Positions 12,554-26,279 of a DNA stretch of 64,000 bases are shown here, piece by piece. A program made the position numbers and the translations under genes. The DNA comes from Cranoglanis bouderius. Lineage: Eukaryota > Chordata > Actinopteri > Siluriformes > Cranoglanididae. The DNA is taken from assembly GCA_023630585.1 (NCBI GenBank), contig CM042540.1, positions 27,087,269 to 27,151,268 on the forward strand, in the 5' to 3' direction. The notes beneath the pieces are model-generated. The model ran no database searches. It worked only from the letters and a program-made list of their open reading frames with translations, and was not told the origin of the DNA. How positions within the stretch are numbered: position 1 is the stretch's first letter; every line of letters starts with the position of its first letter.

Positions 12554-15500
12554 ATGCTGTTATGAGGTAAAGTATAAAGGGGTTTACTTCTGCCACCAGC
12601 TGTCCTAGAATCAGCCTCAATGGATAAGTTCATCCCTGAGTCTCCACAAGGCAGTGAAGCTGGAGATCTCTCGCCCTGTAGGTCGCCCTCTACACCACGA
12701 CACATGCGCTTCAGAGGTCCTGGAGGTAACACTGCATTTTCTGTGCGTGTGTGTGTGTGTGAGGAAAGCTGTAATTAACAGAAAAAAAACTCTCAAAAGT
12801 TCAAATGATTGAATTAAAACTTTCAAAAGCATTCTTTAAAAAAAAAAAAAAAAAAAAAAGAACATAATGAGGGTACGGTGGCTTAGAACCCCACGCCTCC
12901 GGGGTTGGGGGTTCGAACCCCGCCTCTGACCTGTGTGCGTGGAGTTTGCATGTTCTCCCTTCGGGGGTTTCCTCCGGGTACTCCGGTTTCCTCCGCAGTC
13001 CAAACAGTGTAGGCTGATTGGCATTTCCAAATTGTTCGTAGTGTGTGAATGTGTGTGTGATTGTGCCCTGCGATGGGTTGGCACCCTGTCCAGGGTGTCC
13101 CCCATATTGTGCCCCAAGTTCCCTGGGATAGATTTAAATGAGTGGTATGGAAAATGGATGGATGTATGGATGGATGGATGGATGGATGATCATAATGGAG
13201 AGAAACACAGCTCTGTGCACAAAGTAATTTGTCTGAAATGATATTTTTCAAATTAAAAGCCTTAAGTTTTAAAATATCTTACATTCTTAGTTGCTAGGTC
13301 TTAGATTTCAGGCTTTTAGGCCATTCATATCCCAGGGTTTCCACTATGAGCTGACAAAGCGGCAAGAGACAGCTTATTATCTGTGTAAGTGTCTAAAGCG
13401 CCAGCGACAAGCTTGATATTCAGGGCAATGTTTAAACTGAGATTTACTTGATTCTACACAAATTAGTTATGTGGTAAATTGTCTTGTTGCAGGATACCTT
13501 TCTGTCAGTGTAAATGAAGAATGTTTTCAGTTCATTAGTGTATGTTTTATTTAGCTAATATTAGACAAGTATGTAGTTAACACCATATTAGCTATATTTA
13601 CAGTCCCCTCTGAAACTACTGGAACATCAAGTCCAATTCATTTGCTTGTGCTCTACACCAAAGACATTTGGGTTTGAAATGAAAATGTGGCTATGAGATG
13701 AGAGTTTAGGATTTCAGCTTTTATTTCCTGGTATCTAGATGTGTTAAACAACATAAAACATTTTGGTTTTGTATCAGACCACCCAATTTGTAGGTGAGCA
13801 AAAGTATAAGAACATATAAGTCTTGAAGTAAATGAAAGTAAATAACACTTAATATTTGGTTGCATATCCCTTGCTTGCAATAACTGCATCAAGCCTGCGA
13901 CTCTTTGACAACACCAAATTGTTGGTTTCTTCAGCCTCTTTCAGTTGTTGTTTGTTTTGGGGGGTTTCTCCCTTCAGTCTCCTCTTCAGGAGGTGAAATG
14001 CTGCTCAGTTGGATTAAGGTCTGGTAATTGAATTGGCCAGTCTAAAACCTTCCACTTTTCCCCCTGATAAAGTCCTTTGTGAGTTGGCAGTGTGTTTTGG
14101 ATCATTGTTTTGCTGCATGATGAAGTTCCTCCCAATTAATTTGGATGAATTTCTCTGTAAATTGACAGACAAGATGTTCCTGTAGACTTCTGAATTCATT
14201 CTGCTGAAACCATCACGAGTTACATCATCAATGAAGATTAGTGAGCCTGTTCCAGAAGCAGCCATGCAAGCCCAAATGATGACCCTACCTCCACCATGCT
14301 TGACTGATGAGCTTGTATGTTTTAGATCATGAGCAGATCCTTCCTTTCTCCAAACTTAAGGTTAATCCTGGTTCCAGAAATTTCGTGGCTCATCTCTGTA
14401 TTTCTTCGTGAATTCCAATCTGGATTTCTGATTCTTACTGCTCATGAGTGGTTTGCATCTTGAGGGTATGGTCTCTATATTTCCGTACTTGACGTCTTCT
14501 TCGAATGGTAGATTGTGATACCTTCAGCCCTGCCCTGTGAAGGTTGTTGGTGATGACACTAACTGTTGTTTTGGGGTTTTTCTTCACAGCTCTCACAATG
14601 TTTCTGTCATCAGCTGTTGTTGTTTTCCTTGGCCGACTGTTCGATGTCTGGTTGTTAAGTACACAAGTGGTTTCTTTCTATTTTAGGACATTCCAAATTG
14701 TTGTGTTGGCTATGCCCAATGCTTGTGCAATGCCTCTGATACATTTTCCCTCTTTTCTCTGCTTCAGAATGGCCTACGTTTCTCCCATAGACAGCTCTCT
14801 GGTCTTCATGTTGGTTTATCCTCTTTAACGACAAATGTAGTTTTCACAGGCAAACCTAGGGTTAAAACCAAGTAGACATTCAGAATTATTAATTCTTTAA
14901 ACAATCAATTTAACAGTCGCGTCTTCCAATATTTTTGATCACTTGAAAAAAAAAAAAATGTGTGGGCTCAAACAAAAGGTGCCATGTTCTAAGTTGTTTA
15001 ACACAGCTGGATGTAAATATGAGGAAATTAAAGCTGAAATTATGATGTCGTCTCATATTCATCTTTTGATCTCCAACCCAAATGTCTTCAATGTATAGTG
15101 AAAACAATAGAATTAAATATAGTTGGTTTATTTTACATATTACCCCACTGGCCCATTACTTTAACATGTAACCTGTCTTCCTTATGTCATTGCTGTTTTT
15201 TTTTCTGTACTTTTATGTATGTTTTCTCCCCACAGTCCCAGCAGCAGAGAACTCACGTTGTTCAGTGTCTCCAGCTTCAGCCTTCGCTATTGCAACAGCC
15301 GCCGCTGGCCACAGCAGCCCTCCAGGTACATGGACATCACAAGCAACAATACAATAATAAGTTATGTAAAAAAAAAAGAAGGTATTTTCAAAATGTGGAA
15401 CAGACCTAAGGGGCATTTTTATGGGAAAAAGTGTTTCTGTACATTTAGTCACAAAAGCTGCACTGGGTTTAGACTGTGTGATTACAGCTGCCTTTTGAGG

Positions 15501-17255
15501 TTATTATCCCAGGTGATCCCAATGAAATCTTGGCTGAATTCTATATCAAACGTTATTACATAATGTCGTATTACATATTGCCTGCATTATATAATATAAA
15601 TAAATCAGTTACTGCAATCCGGGCTCTGGCACAGCGAAGCGGCAACGCTTTGTTGCTCTTCAACTGGGATCCTTGAATTAGTTTCACTATGCTATAATGG
15701 TATATAAACCTTGTGTTAGGTTTTTAAAAATATTGAATCTCCGGGTTACAATTCTTAAGAAGAGAGAAAGTAAGAGTACACAAGAAAGACGGCGCTCTCG
15801 CCCCGCTACACGCTTCCTGCACCAAGCGCTTGGGAGAGTTTGCCAAATGACACACAGACACACAAAGTTCAAATGGCAAGATCTCTCTTTATTCAAAGAA
15901 AAGGCAGAGTATATATTGTGCTTGACACAAAACAGAGACAATGACTAGAGGCAGAGACAAAGACAAGAGACAAAACTATTGATTGGTTAGGTGGAAGGTA
16001 TATTTGCATAGAACAGGAAGCCTATCGATGTAAGACAGGAACGACGCCATATATTGTTTCTAGGAAACCATGAAATACGAGATGTTATTCAGGGAGACAG
16101 AGGAATACACAAATGGTGAGGGGCTTCATCCGTCTGTACCTAAGTCAACAGAGAAACAAAGAGAAATGGTGCCAACACAGGAACCAGGAAACAGAGAAGG
16201 GAGGGGGTGTTCACAGAGAGGAAATAAAGGAGAAAGTATTAACAAGGGGAGAGAGAGGGAAAAGACTGATATTAAACAGAGTGTTCACATTAAACTTATC
16301 ACCTTGATACATTTGAATAGAGAGTTTGCTTCATAATAAGGTAGATGCATATCTGGAAGCTATAATTCATCCTTCCAGGAAACACACATCACATGAGTTC
16401 TCACAGCTCACAACCAAATAATTCTTTCTTTTATGATGTGAACTAAAATCTCAAGCTGGGTAATCCAGTTTAATGCTGCAGTTCAACATTTGACACTCCA
16501 AACGTTCAACATTTTGCAACTTTTTATGCTTAGAAGTGCACAAAGTAACTAGATACCTTCTATTTCCAGTCTTCAACAACTCGGAGAGAATGTGTGACAA
16601 AGAGTTCATCATCCGAAGAGCAGCCACTAACCGGGTTCTGAATGTCCTGCGCCACTGGGTCTCTAAACACTCCCAGGTTTGTTCGGTGTGATCAGTACAC
16701 ACCTCTCTCTACTTCCCCACTTCTGTAAGACAGAACTGTAATGACCTGGGCTTTGTATTTTACAATTACGGTATGATATACAGGTTACAGCCCTTTTAAA
16801 TTGTGATGTATGCATGAAGCTGTAGGGACACTACAGCAACAGTGGAACCAGCTGTTTACTGTGACTATGAAAAGTTTATTTTAAAAAGCAAGAGAAGATA
16901 CATTGATTTAGAAAAGGGGTTTTTGCTCTTTAATGATTTCAGTATAATTAGAAGCAGTTGACACTGGTTTAGAAAAAATGGGAAATTTGCATAAATTCGA
17001 CAGCATTTTTGCTAGGATCCTTATGTAGTGGAAATAACATGCTAACATTATCAACACACAATGAAAATGTATCATGAAGTCACCTAAACCTCATACAATA
17101 CCAACTGTGGCAGTCATTGGTGGGTTTGGTATAGTAGAGCTTACAGTGGTTACAGCAGAGGTATTCAAATTCATAAAATATGTAAAGGTCCAGTTGCATT
17201 AAAGTCCTTGCTTACAGTGCTGTGAAAAAGTATTCGCCCCATCCTGCTTTCTTGG

Positions 17256-17290
<35 letters not shown>

Positions 17291-20200
17291 CCTCATACTA
17301 AATGGTTTCAGAAATGAAAACTAAATCTATGATAAAACAAAGACAACCCGAGTAAACACAAAATATAGTTTTTAAATGATAAAATAATGTTATTTGTTAT
17401 TTGAAATGTTATTTATTGAAGCAAAAAAGTTATCCAATACCAACTGTGTGAAAATTTATTTGCCCCTGTAGTTACTAATTCCCCAAATCTATGAAACTGT
17501 ATTCATAATGGGGTTCAGCTGGACTAGACGCAACCAGGCCTGATTACTGCAAACCCTGTTCAATCAAATCAACACTTAAATAGGACTTTTTCAACAGCAT
17601 GAAGTTGGTTAAAAGGTCTTACCCAGTAGGTCTTACTCAGTGCCAAGATTGAAAGAAATTCCAGAAATGATGAGGAAGAAGGTGATTGAAATACATCTGC
17701 CTAGGAAGGGTTACAAAGCTATTTCAAAGGCTCTGGAACTCCAAAGGACCACAGAGAGAGCCATTATCTCCCAGTGGAAAAAATCTCGGCACAGTAGTGA
17801 ACCTTCCTAGAACATCAAAGGAGCTACAGGCCTCTCTTGCATCAATAAAGGTCACTCTTCATGACTCCACTATCAGAAAGACACCGGGCAAAAATGGCAT
17901 CCATGGAAGAGTGGCGAGGCGAAAACCACTGCTAACCCAGAAGAACATTAAGACTTGTCTGAATTTTGCCAAAACACACCTTGATGATCCTCAAACCTTT
18001 TGGGAGAATTGTAGATTGAGGAGTCGAAAGTGGAACTGTTTGGAAGACAGGGGTCCCATTACATCTGGCATAAACCAAACACAGAATTCCACAAAAAGAT
18101 CATAATACTTACGGTCAAGCATGGTGGTGGCAGTGTGATGGTGTGGGGATGCTTTGCTGCTTCAGGGCCTGAGCAACTCGCAATAATTGAGAGAAACATG
18201 AATTCTGCTCTCTACCAGAAAATCCTAAAGGAGAATGTCCAGTCTTCAGTCTGTGAGTCGAAACTCAAGCGCAACTGGATTATGCAGCAAGACAATGATC
18301 CAAAGCATAGGAGTAAATCCTAGTCCTAGAAGTAAGTGAAAGACTGATCTCCAGTTATTGGAAGTGTTTGATTGCAATTATTGCTGCTAAAAGTGGCACA
18401 ACCAGATTTTAAGTTTAAGGGGGCAATTAGTTTTTCACATGGGCGATACGTGTTAGATAACTTTTTTTGCTTCGATAAAAACTGTATAGTGTGTTTACTC
18501 AGGTTGCCTTTGTTTATGCTGTATTTCGTTTGAAGATCTAAAATTATTTAGTATGAGAAATACACAAAAACAGAAGAAATACTTTTTCACAGCACTGTGA
18601 AAAGGTCCAAGCAACTGCCATAACTGAATGGTGACAGCAGTTACCTATTAATGCTTAACCATTAGAGATTACTTAATAATAAATAAGAAACCAGGAATGG
18701 ATTAGCAAGTCCTGGTCCCCCTGGGCAGTCATAGTATCTCCAAAACGTAAGTGTTGTCGGGTGTTTCCGGTATGCAGTGGTTAGTACCTACCAAAAGTGG
18801 TCCAAGGAAGGACAACCAGACCAGTGACAGGGTCATGCCACACTGTAAATGGTCAGGAATGTTTTGAGGAACATGACAAAGAGATGAATTGGCCTCCAGA
18901 TTCCCCAGATCTCAATCCGATTGCTGGACAAACAAGTCCGATCAATGGAGGCCCCAACTCGCAACTTACAGGACTTATAGGATCTGCTGCGAACATCTTG
19001 GTGCCAGATACCACAGCACATCTTCAGAGGTCTTGTGAAGTCCATGCTTTGACGGGTCACAGCTGTTTTGATGGCACAAGGGGAATCTACACAATATTAG
19101 GCAGGTGGTATTTAATGTTGTGGTTGATCGGTGTAAGTATTTGAGTAACCTTGGTGATACAACGAAGGCAGTCTTACCTTATGCTTTTCTCCTCGCAAAC
19201 GAATCCCCCAAATCATCAAAGTCCAGCTCTTTTGTCAAGCTTGGAATTAATGGCCAGCAGTGACAGCATTGTTGACAGCATTGTTGACAGCATTGTTGAC
19301 AGCATTGTTGTTGTCCCAGCAGTCCTCAGTGTCCATTTATCACTGAAAAAAATGTTGCTTTGCAGGCGGCCATGTCAGTTTGTCAGTTTTTCATTCAGAA
19401 TGTTAAACGCTGACCTTCGGAGTATGTTTATTCTCTCAAGTCGCTCATGTGCTGTACAATAGTAGTCTGTCCTCCAGATGAGAGTAGACCTGGAGCTGTT
19501 TTACTCTCTTAAAAGCAGCTTTGCATCTTCGTCATTGCTCTGGCTGTGAACACGCAGACATCATCAAGGCTTTAACCTTGGCTCAGTGTCTTCTGTTCTA
19601 CAAGAAAGCAGGTTGCCATCCGTGCGCAATTTCCTTGCTGTTATCGCAAATAAAAACCAATTACCTTGTACAAACAGTGCTGAGTCTTAATTAAAGCAGC
19701 AGCAAGTGGACTTCATTTTATTTCTCAGTACTGCAGTACCGCATAAAACAAAATATATGTATGAGGATAAGCACATGAAGTGTCTAAGTGTAAATCAGTA
19801 TTCAGTGCACTTCACCTTTGATAAGTACATATACAATAAAAGCAATAAAGGTCGTTGTTTTATTGACTAAGCCACATAAACCTAGCTATTTGAAGTCTAT
19901 TTTCCACTGTGGACAAGTGATCATGCTTGTCTGTCTTTATTGGGCCTGTCCTTTGCTTTCTCACTGAGGATATTATCTCGTCACATCTGTGCAGTCACCC
20001 TGCTACCAAGTGATGAATGTGGATTGTCAATCCATGCCCTTAAACCGTCATGTAGCTTACATTTAGTACAAGTAGTGGGGGGAAAAAACACAAAATCCTT
20101 TTGTTTTCTTGCTAAATGAAAACAGAGAATTGGGTCTAAGTTTAAATCTTTGCCCTGACATTAAGTGTTTCCTGAATGAGAGTATAAATTCTCTACATTA

Positions 20201-20299
20201 CAACTGAATGGGCTGTTAGCTAATGTTGTTTATCTTGTTTTAAATCTTTTGAGTGGTTAATAGACTGAATAGGAAATTAGCCTTTTGGCTGGCATGAGT

Positions 20300-20335
<36 letters not shown>

Positions 20336-21351
20336 TGTGTGAGTGTGAGAGAATCCTGGAGCCAGCCATCACTATCCAATTGATCTGTAATCTTATTGGG
20401 CATTGCTTCCTCATAAACTTTGCTCTGCCTGCCACCCTGTCTCACATGTCTCCATCTGTGGGATATTACAGCGCTAATGTTCACAGCTTTTACTGAGCCA
20501 AATCGCCCTTATGATACTCTTTTGTAATTAGTGCCACACAAACGAGCGAACAGACGCTCTCTTTTCGGTCAAGCTTTTTCAAATGGTTCTGTGTTTTTTT
20601 GCTGTTTGTCAATCCCTTCAATCTTTTCGGAGACACACTGCAGGCTAATTGCATTGATCTGTTGTACCCTTTTGTTGAATTATGCCTAGGCGGGTGTGGT
20701 GAACTGATCTGGAGAACGCTTGTTAAAACTGACCTTTCCAGTGGAATAGGTGAGCTGTGCAGTTCAGATTGAAGAGTGGGGGAGGAAAGAGACGTTTAAA
20801 GTGACCGAGCCATTAAAGAGCATGTCGAAAGGTGTCCTCTAGATGGACTTGCAAAGTGTCTGAGCGAAAGCTAAGGTCAATTTCGTTTGTTTCCCCTGAC
20901 ACACATGAATTTGTCTTGGAAAGCAACAAAGGATGCATTTAATACTAACTACCAAATTAATACTAATACTAACCTATCAATCTAAACACCAAGAGGGAAC
21001 ATAATATGAGGAAACAGCAGCAGCCTCACTCAGTAGTATCAGTCGTGCCTGTGCAGCACTGTAATAAGGATAATTGTAGACCTGCAGTGGCAGAAAGCAG
21101 CAAGAGAGGCAAAGAGATCTGCACTATTCATTATCAACGGAGCCCATTTGCTGCTGATCGCGCCTGTCTCTCTGTGCAGCCGTACATTCAGCGCAGCCTG
21201 TTGCTGAGAGAGAGAGCTGTAGTGACATATAGGAGCCTGCAGAAACGTTGCTTTCCCCCACTGATGTTGTTTTTGTTGCTGGGTTTTGGGTCGGTAGAGA
21301 TTAAGGTGCCAAAGCGATCATTTATGGGCGTTTTGAACTTTATGAATGAGT

Positions 21352-21436
<85 letters not shown>

Positions 21437-22430
21437 ATACAAAAGTCAAAGTGTCCAGAAGAACTGTGGCTGGTTCTGCAAGATGCTCAATAAAACTTAC
21501 CAGCTCATTTCTTTCTAAAACTTACCAGAGACTATTATTTATTTATTTTTTTTTTTTTTTGTCACACCAAATATTGACTTTGTTTCATTTACTACCGTTT
21601 ACTGCTTACTACTGCTTAAGTAAACACCACTTTACTACTGTTTACTGCTTTTAAAATGTAGAAACATTTAATTTCATTATTTTGAAGGCATCTTTGCTCT
21701 ACAGCATTTCTTTGCATGTGCCTAAAACGTTTGCACAGTGCTGTGTATATATACAGTATATATTGTATATATATATATATATGTATATATACAATGCTGT
21801 GCAAAAGTTTTAGGCAGGTGTGAAAAAATGCTGTAAAGTAAGAATGCTTTCAAAAGTAGACATGTTAATGGTTAATATTTATCAATTAACAAAATGCAAA
21901 GAGAGTGAACAGAATAAAAATCTACATCAAATCAATATTTGGTGTGACCACCCTCTGCCTTCAAAACAGCATCAATTCTTCTAGGTACACTTGCACAAAG
22001 TCAGGGATTTTGTAGGCATATAGTCAGGTGTATGATTAAACAGTTGTACCAAACAGGTGCTAATGATCATCGATTCAATATGTAGGTTGAAACACAATCA
22101 TTATATAAAAACTTGGTTGACAGTGCATGTGTGCAGGTGCGTTGTCATAGTGCAAGATCCAGATCTGGGTGCACCACTTCTCCGGATGTTTTTTCCTGAT
22201 GCTTTCCTGTAGACTCCTTCAATGTAAAATCACTTAGGTGTGCTTAGGTGCGAGTGAACCAGTAACAAAGTGGAGAGTGCTTTTGAAGGGGATTAAAGAA
22301 GAAATGCTGTAAGTTTTATAACACTAGATTTTTTTTAACAGTTCCAGGAATTTTTGGGTCCCCCCTCATATATCTTACAATAGAAATGGTCCTATACATT
22401 ATAGACGCACTTTGCTTTTGTTTTGTGGAT

Positions 22431-22461
<31 letters not shown>

Positions 22462-25400
22462 CAAAAAGTTGATAATGATAGCACAACTAAGCTATTATTG
22501 TATGGGTTTAGCTGCTACAGTGCCATGCAAAGTACTTTATCTGTCCTTATGCTTATGTCCTTATTCACGTATCTTGAAACTCGTATAAAAATTTACACGC
22601 CTTGTTTTCCTGCTCAGCATGAGTGGATGTCAGTGTTTCAGTTTCACTGGTTAAAAAATAAATAAATAAATTAATTAATTAAATTGGCATATATCCAGGT
22701 TTGCCTCACAATAACTGACTGTGTGAGCTAGCGTTTAGCAGAATTGAGACCTGTCAGCCAATAAGACACGAACGAGTATTTTCCATGTATTTTCCTGTAA
22801 ACCCTGTCTGATTGGTCTCGCCTCCGTTCACTGAAGATAAAATACAACACTCCGTTCACTGAAGATACAAAATTACAACACTGCCGTCTTCTAGTACTGA
22901 CGTTCAGTTACATAGTGACAAACCACTCCAAGTGGAGAATTATTCAGGGTTAAATTAAAAACGTTCAGGGCCCATGCCTTCATGAATTCTTTGGTCAAAG
23001 GTATTTGTACATTAAGCACTTCATTTATTCACTTTATCCTTACAGAGATCAGACTAATATTTTAGAGGTCCAGATTTGTGGTTGTTCAATACATATGCGG
23101 ACACATAAACAAAGAAGGTCTTTGTTAAAAAACAACATTTATCCTAAGCACATATGGATCGCACAAAGCCTTTGCTCGAGTATGTGAAAGTTGGAAAAAC
23201 CTACACAAACACAGCTTCAGTAAGACCCCGTGTTAAAACGTTTATTTTTAGAGTAACTTGGTTGTTGAGAATTTTGAATTCATGCTATATAACTCCATTA
23301 CAAGTGAGTTTGGAGTCAATCAGTTACCTGTTCTTTTCTTAGTACAGGAAAATTCGTATCCACTAGAGATATGGTGGAGTGAGATTTGGCTGAAAAAAAT
23401 GGTGAATGGTCATTCTTGTGGTCATGCAGGACTTTGAGCTGAACAGAGAGTTGAAGATGGGCGTGATGAGCCTTCTGGAAGAGGTGCTGAGAGATCCTGA
23501 CCTGCTCCCTCAGGAGAGGAAAGCCACCGCAAACATACTGAAGTAGGTCATTATTACATTATATAGTGTGTTTGGGGTATTTTATAAAGCTTATAAAGAC
23601 TTTTTGAGAAATCTTATTTTGTTGTCTCTAAAGCCACGCTTACACTGTACAAGAGAAATCTTGTCATTTGACTACTTCTCACAGTGCGTAGCTTGATCTC
23701 TCTAGACGACCATGACGCCATTAGTCACCTCAGTCTGAAACTGTTGCGAAACAGGCAGCGCTCAGTTTGTGCAGTTTGCACTAAAACTTAAGGTTAAGCC
23801 ATTGTGGTGCTTCCATCACCTGCGTGTCTTTTTCTCTCTCTCAGTGATACAGTAGTTTTCTGATTAATTCAGACCCATGACACAAGCTGGTTACTCGCCA
23901 CCCTGCAGCCTACAGCACGTGAACGTGGTTACCAAGCAACCACACCATCCTGAATATAGTACAGCCTCACTGACCATTCTAACTCATATGCATATTGGAT
24001 TGTGACACTGATCACACTGCATGACGTCCAATTAAATTTCCTGACACGTCAGAAATTGTTTGTGACCTTAGACAGGCCGATCAAGCTCATTTATCAGATA
24101 TCATCTTACCTTTCACGTTGAGTTTTTCGCACGCCACTGACACCACTATTAGTTCGAGCTATTAAGTTAATGATGGCATTATCGTGCCTTAATTGTTCCA
24201 GAGTTGTACAGCGTAAACCCGGCTTAAGTTTAACCTCTGTTTTTTCTCTGTTTACACAGTGCTCTTTCACAAGATGACCAGGACGACGCTCAGCTGAAAA
24301 TAGAGGACATTCTACAGATGGTGAGTGTTTATCTGCACTATTTACTGTTTCTTTTCTTAACATATTGACACTCGCTGGTAAAAAAAACAACAACAACAAA
24401 AAAATCCATGAAAGTCATAAGAGCTAAATTCCCTAATCCTGAGAGAGAAACAGATGGAAAAATCATGCTTTTGCTCATTCTGTGGTACACACTACGAAAC
24501 AATATCAGGCTTGAGGACTGATTTAGAAGCTCAAACAGCATGTCTCACCAGGCAACAGGGCAATACTTAGAGCTTTAAACAGCGACAGAGAGCCTGTTGC
24601 TGTTGCTTTCTTCTGTCCTCAGAGCAAACACTGAGCTCTCCTTTGGGAAAGCTAACAGAAGCACAGTGCACTTATTCCCTTACTGCGCTATCATTCTGAA
24701 AGCAGTTTAATCACCACTACATTTCAATGCCTTCTAGCTAAGCTCTCTTGTATATCTGTATATCCGTGATACATGTGTGTTATGTAATCACACCAACTTC
24801 CACTACACGTTTATATTTCCCGAAAATATGCAGCACTTTTTTTTTTTTTTACTCATCAAAGTGTTATGAGAGCTATCAAAACGCAATGCTTATCATTCAT
24901 CATTCTTATGGCATTAATGTAACACTGTGCAAACACAATGCACTGGTACAAGCATTTATATGCACTCAGTGTGTCCTGGCTAATTACAAACCCAGCATGT
25001 TTTGTGTGTGTGTGTGAGTGTGTGTGTGTGTCTGTAAAATCTGTTGTGCATAACTTAAATGAAACCCAGAGATGGCTAATTACAGAGAACACGTTCTCCC
25101 AAAAGTAAATTAATTATTAAATGGATAAAAAATATATTTAAAAAATCACAATGCAGGGCATCTGTGGGTCCTTAAAAAGTCTTAATTTGTCATGAGGCAG
25201 GGGCACGTTTTATTACCTGATCTCATTCGATAAAAGATTCATTTTATATAAATGAAATTTACATTTGCCAGACGCCCTCATCCAGGGGGACTTACGTTTA
25301 TTTCATTTATACATCTGAGCAGTTGAGGGCCTTGCTCAAGGGCCCAACAGTGGCAGCTTGGCAGTGCTGGGATTTGAACTCACGACCTTCTGAGCAGTAG

Positions 25401-25803
25401 CCCAACATCTTAACCACTGAGCTACAAACGTTTAACCTTCACCGTCCTAATTTTCACACAGTCAGACAAACTGTTGCAAATTTACAAGAGACCCTGTTGG
25501 TTTAATTAAGGCTAACTTTAGCAATCTGCTAGCATATACGTTATACATATATATTCATCTACATCAATTTGGGGAAATGTGCATGTAACCAAGAAATGGC
25601 TGGAGAAAATTATGTGGATTTAATGTCTTTTCTGTCTCCAGTTTAACCATTATATGAGATTTGAAATGGCATTGAAAACTATCTACAGTGTTCTAAAAGC
25701 CAAAGTCTGTCTTTTCTCATTCATAAACCTGAACTTGGAACTTCGTACTTAAGGAAGTGCACAGGACTTTTTTGACAGAACTTTTTATTCAGCACTATTG
25801 TGA

Positions 25804-25853
<50 letters not shown>

Positions 25854-26181
25854 TCTCTCCCAGGCTGAATTCCCAAAGGCAGAGTGCTTTGAATCACTAT
25901 CAGCAATGGAGATAGCTGAGCAGATCACACTTCTAGACCACATCATTTTTCGAAGCATCCCTTATGAGTGAGTACTGTATAGTGTATACAGGGTGTCCCA
26001 AAAGTCTTCATACATAGGGGCAATGAACACTTTTCAGCAAAATGTAACTTTATTTATAAAACATTTCCTACATGATCTTCATTTCTCTACACAGTCGTCT
26101 CTCCCACTCATGATGAACTTGTGTTAACAGATCTGGTGTTATGAGAATGACTTCTTCTTCTGTCAAAGGCTATCTGAATAT

Positions 26182-26279
<98 letters not shown>

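Larger units (their letters stand above)
16677..23429 (+). other. rasgrf2: rasgrf2 6.75-kb intron
   Basis: The intron contains Tc1-like elements at 17215-18599 and 18745-19138, a 12-nt tandem repeat at 19262-19309, a (CT)n(GT)n tract at 20299-20348, (TA)n tracts and element fragments at 21354-22330, and an (ATTT)n tract at 22430-22461. Two compositionally complex non-repeat blocks (20360-20480 and 20600-20800) are discussed as candidate conserved elements. No exon is seen. Confidence 0.6.

Noticed and set aside
12836..13251. Overlapping open frames on both strands of 60-120 residues
   Set aside because: They lie in a SINE whose GC-rich body lacks stops by chance; no protein is encoded.
21006..21442. 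Long open frames with Tyr-Ile or Ile-Tyr runs (also at 26108, 27676, 47817, 55278)
   Set aside because: They are translations of (TA)n tracts and have no coding signal.
25255..25432. tRNA-like sequence as a functional tRNA gene
   Set aside because: It continues into a typical SINE body, lacks a clean cloverleaf, and is best explained as a tRNA-derived SINE.
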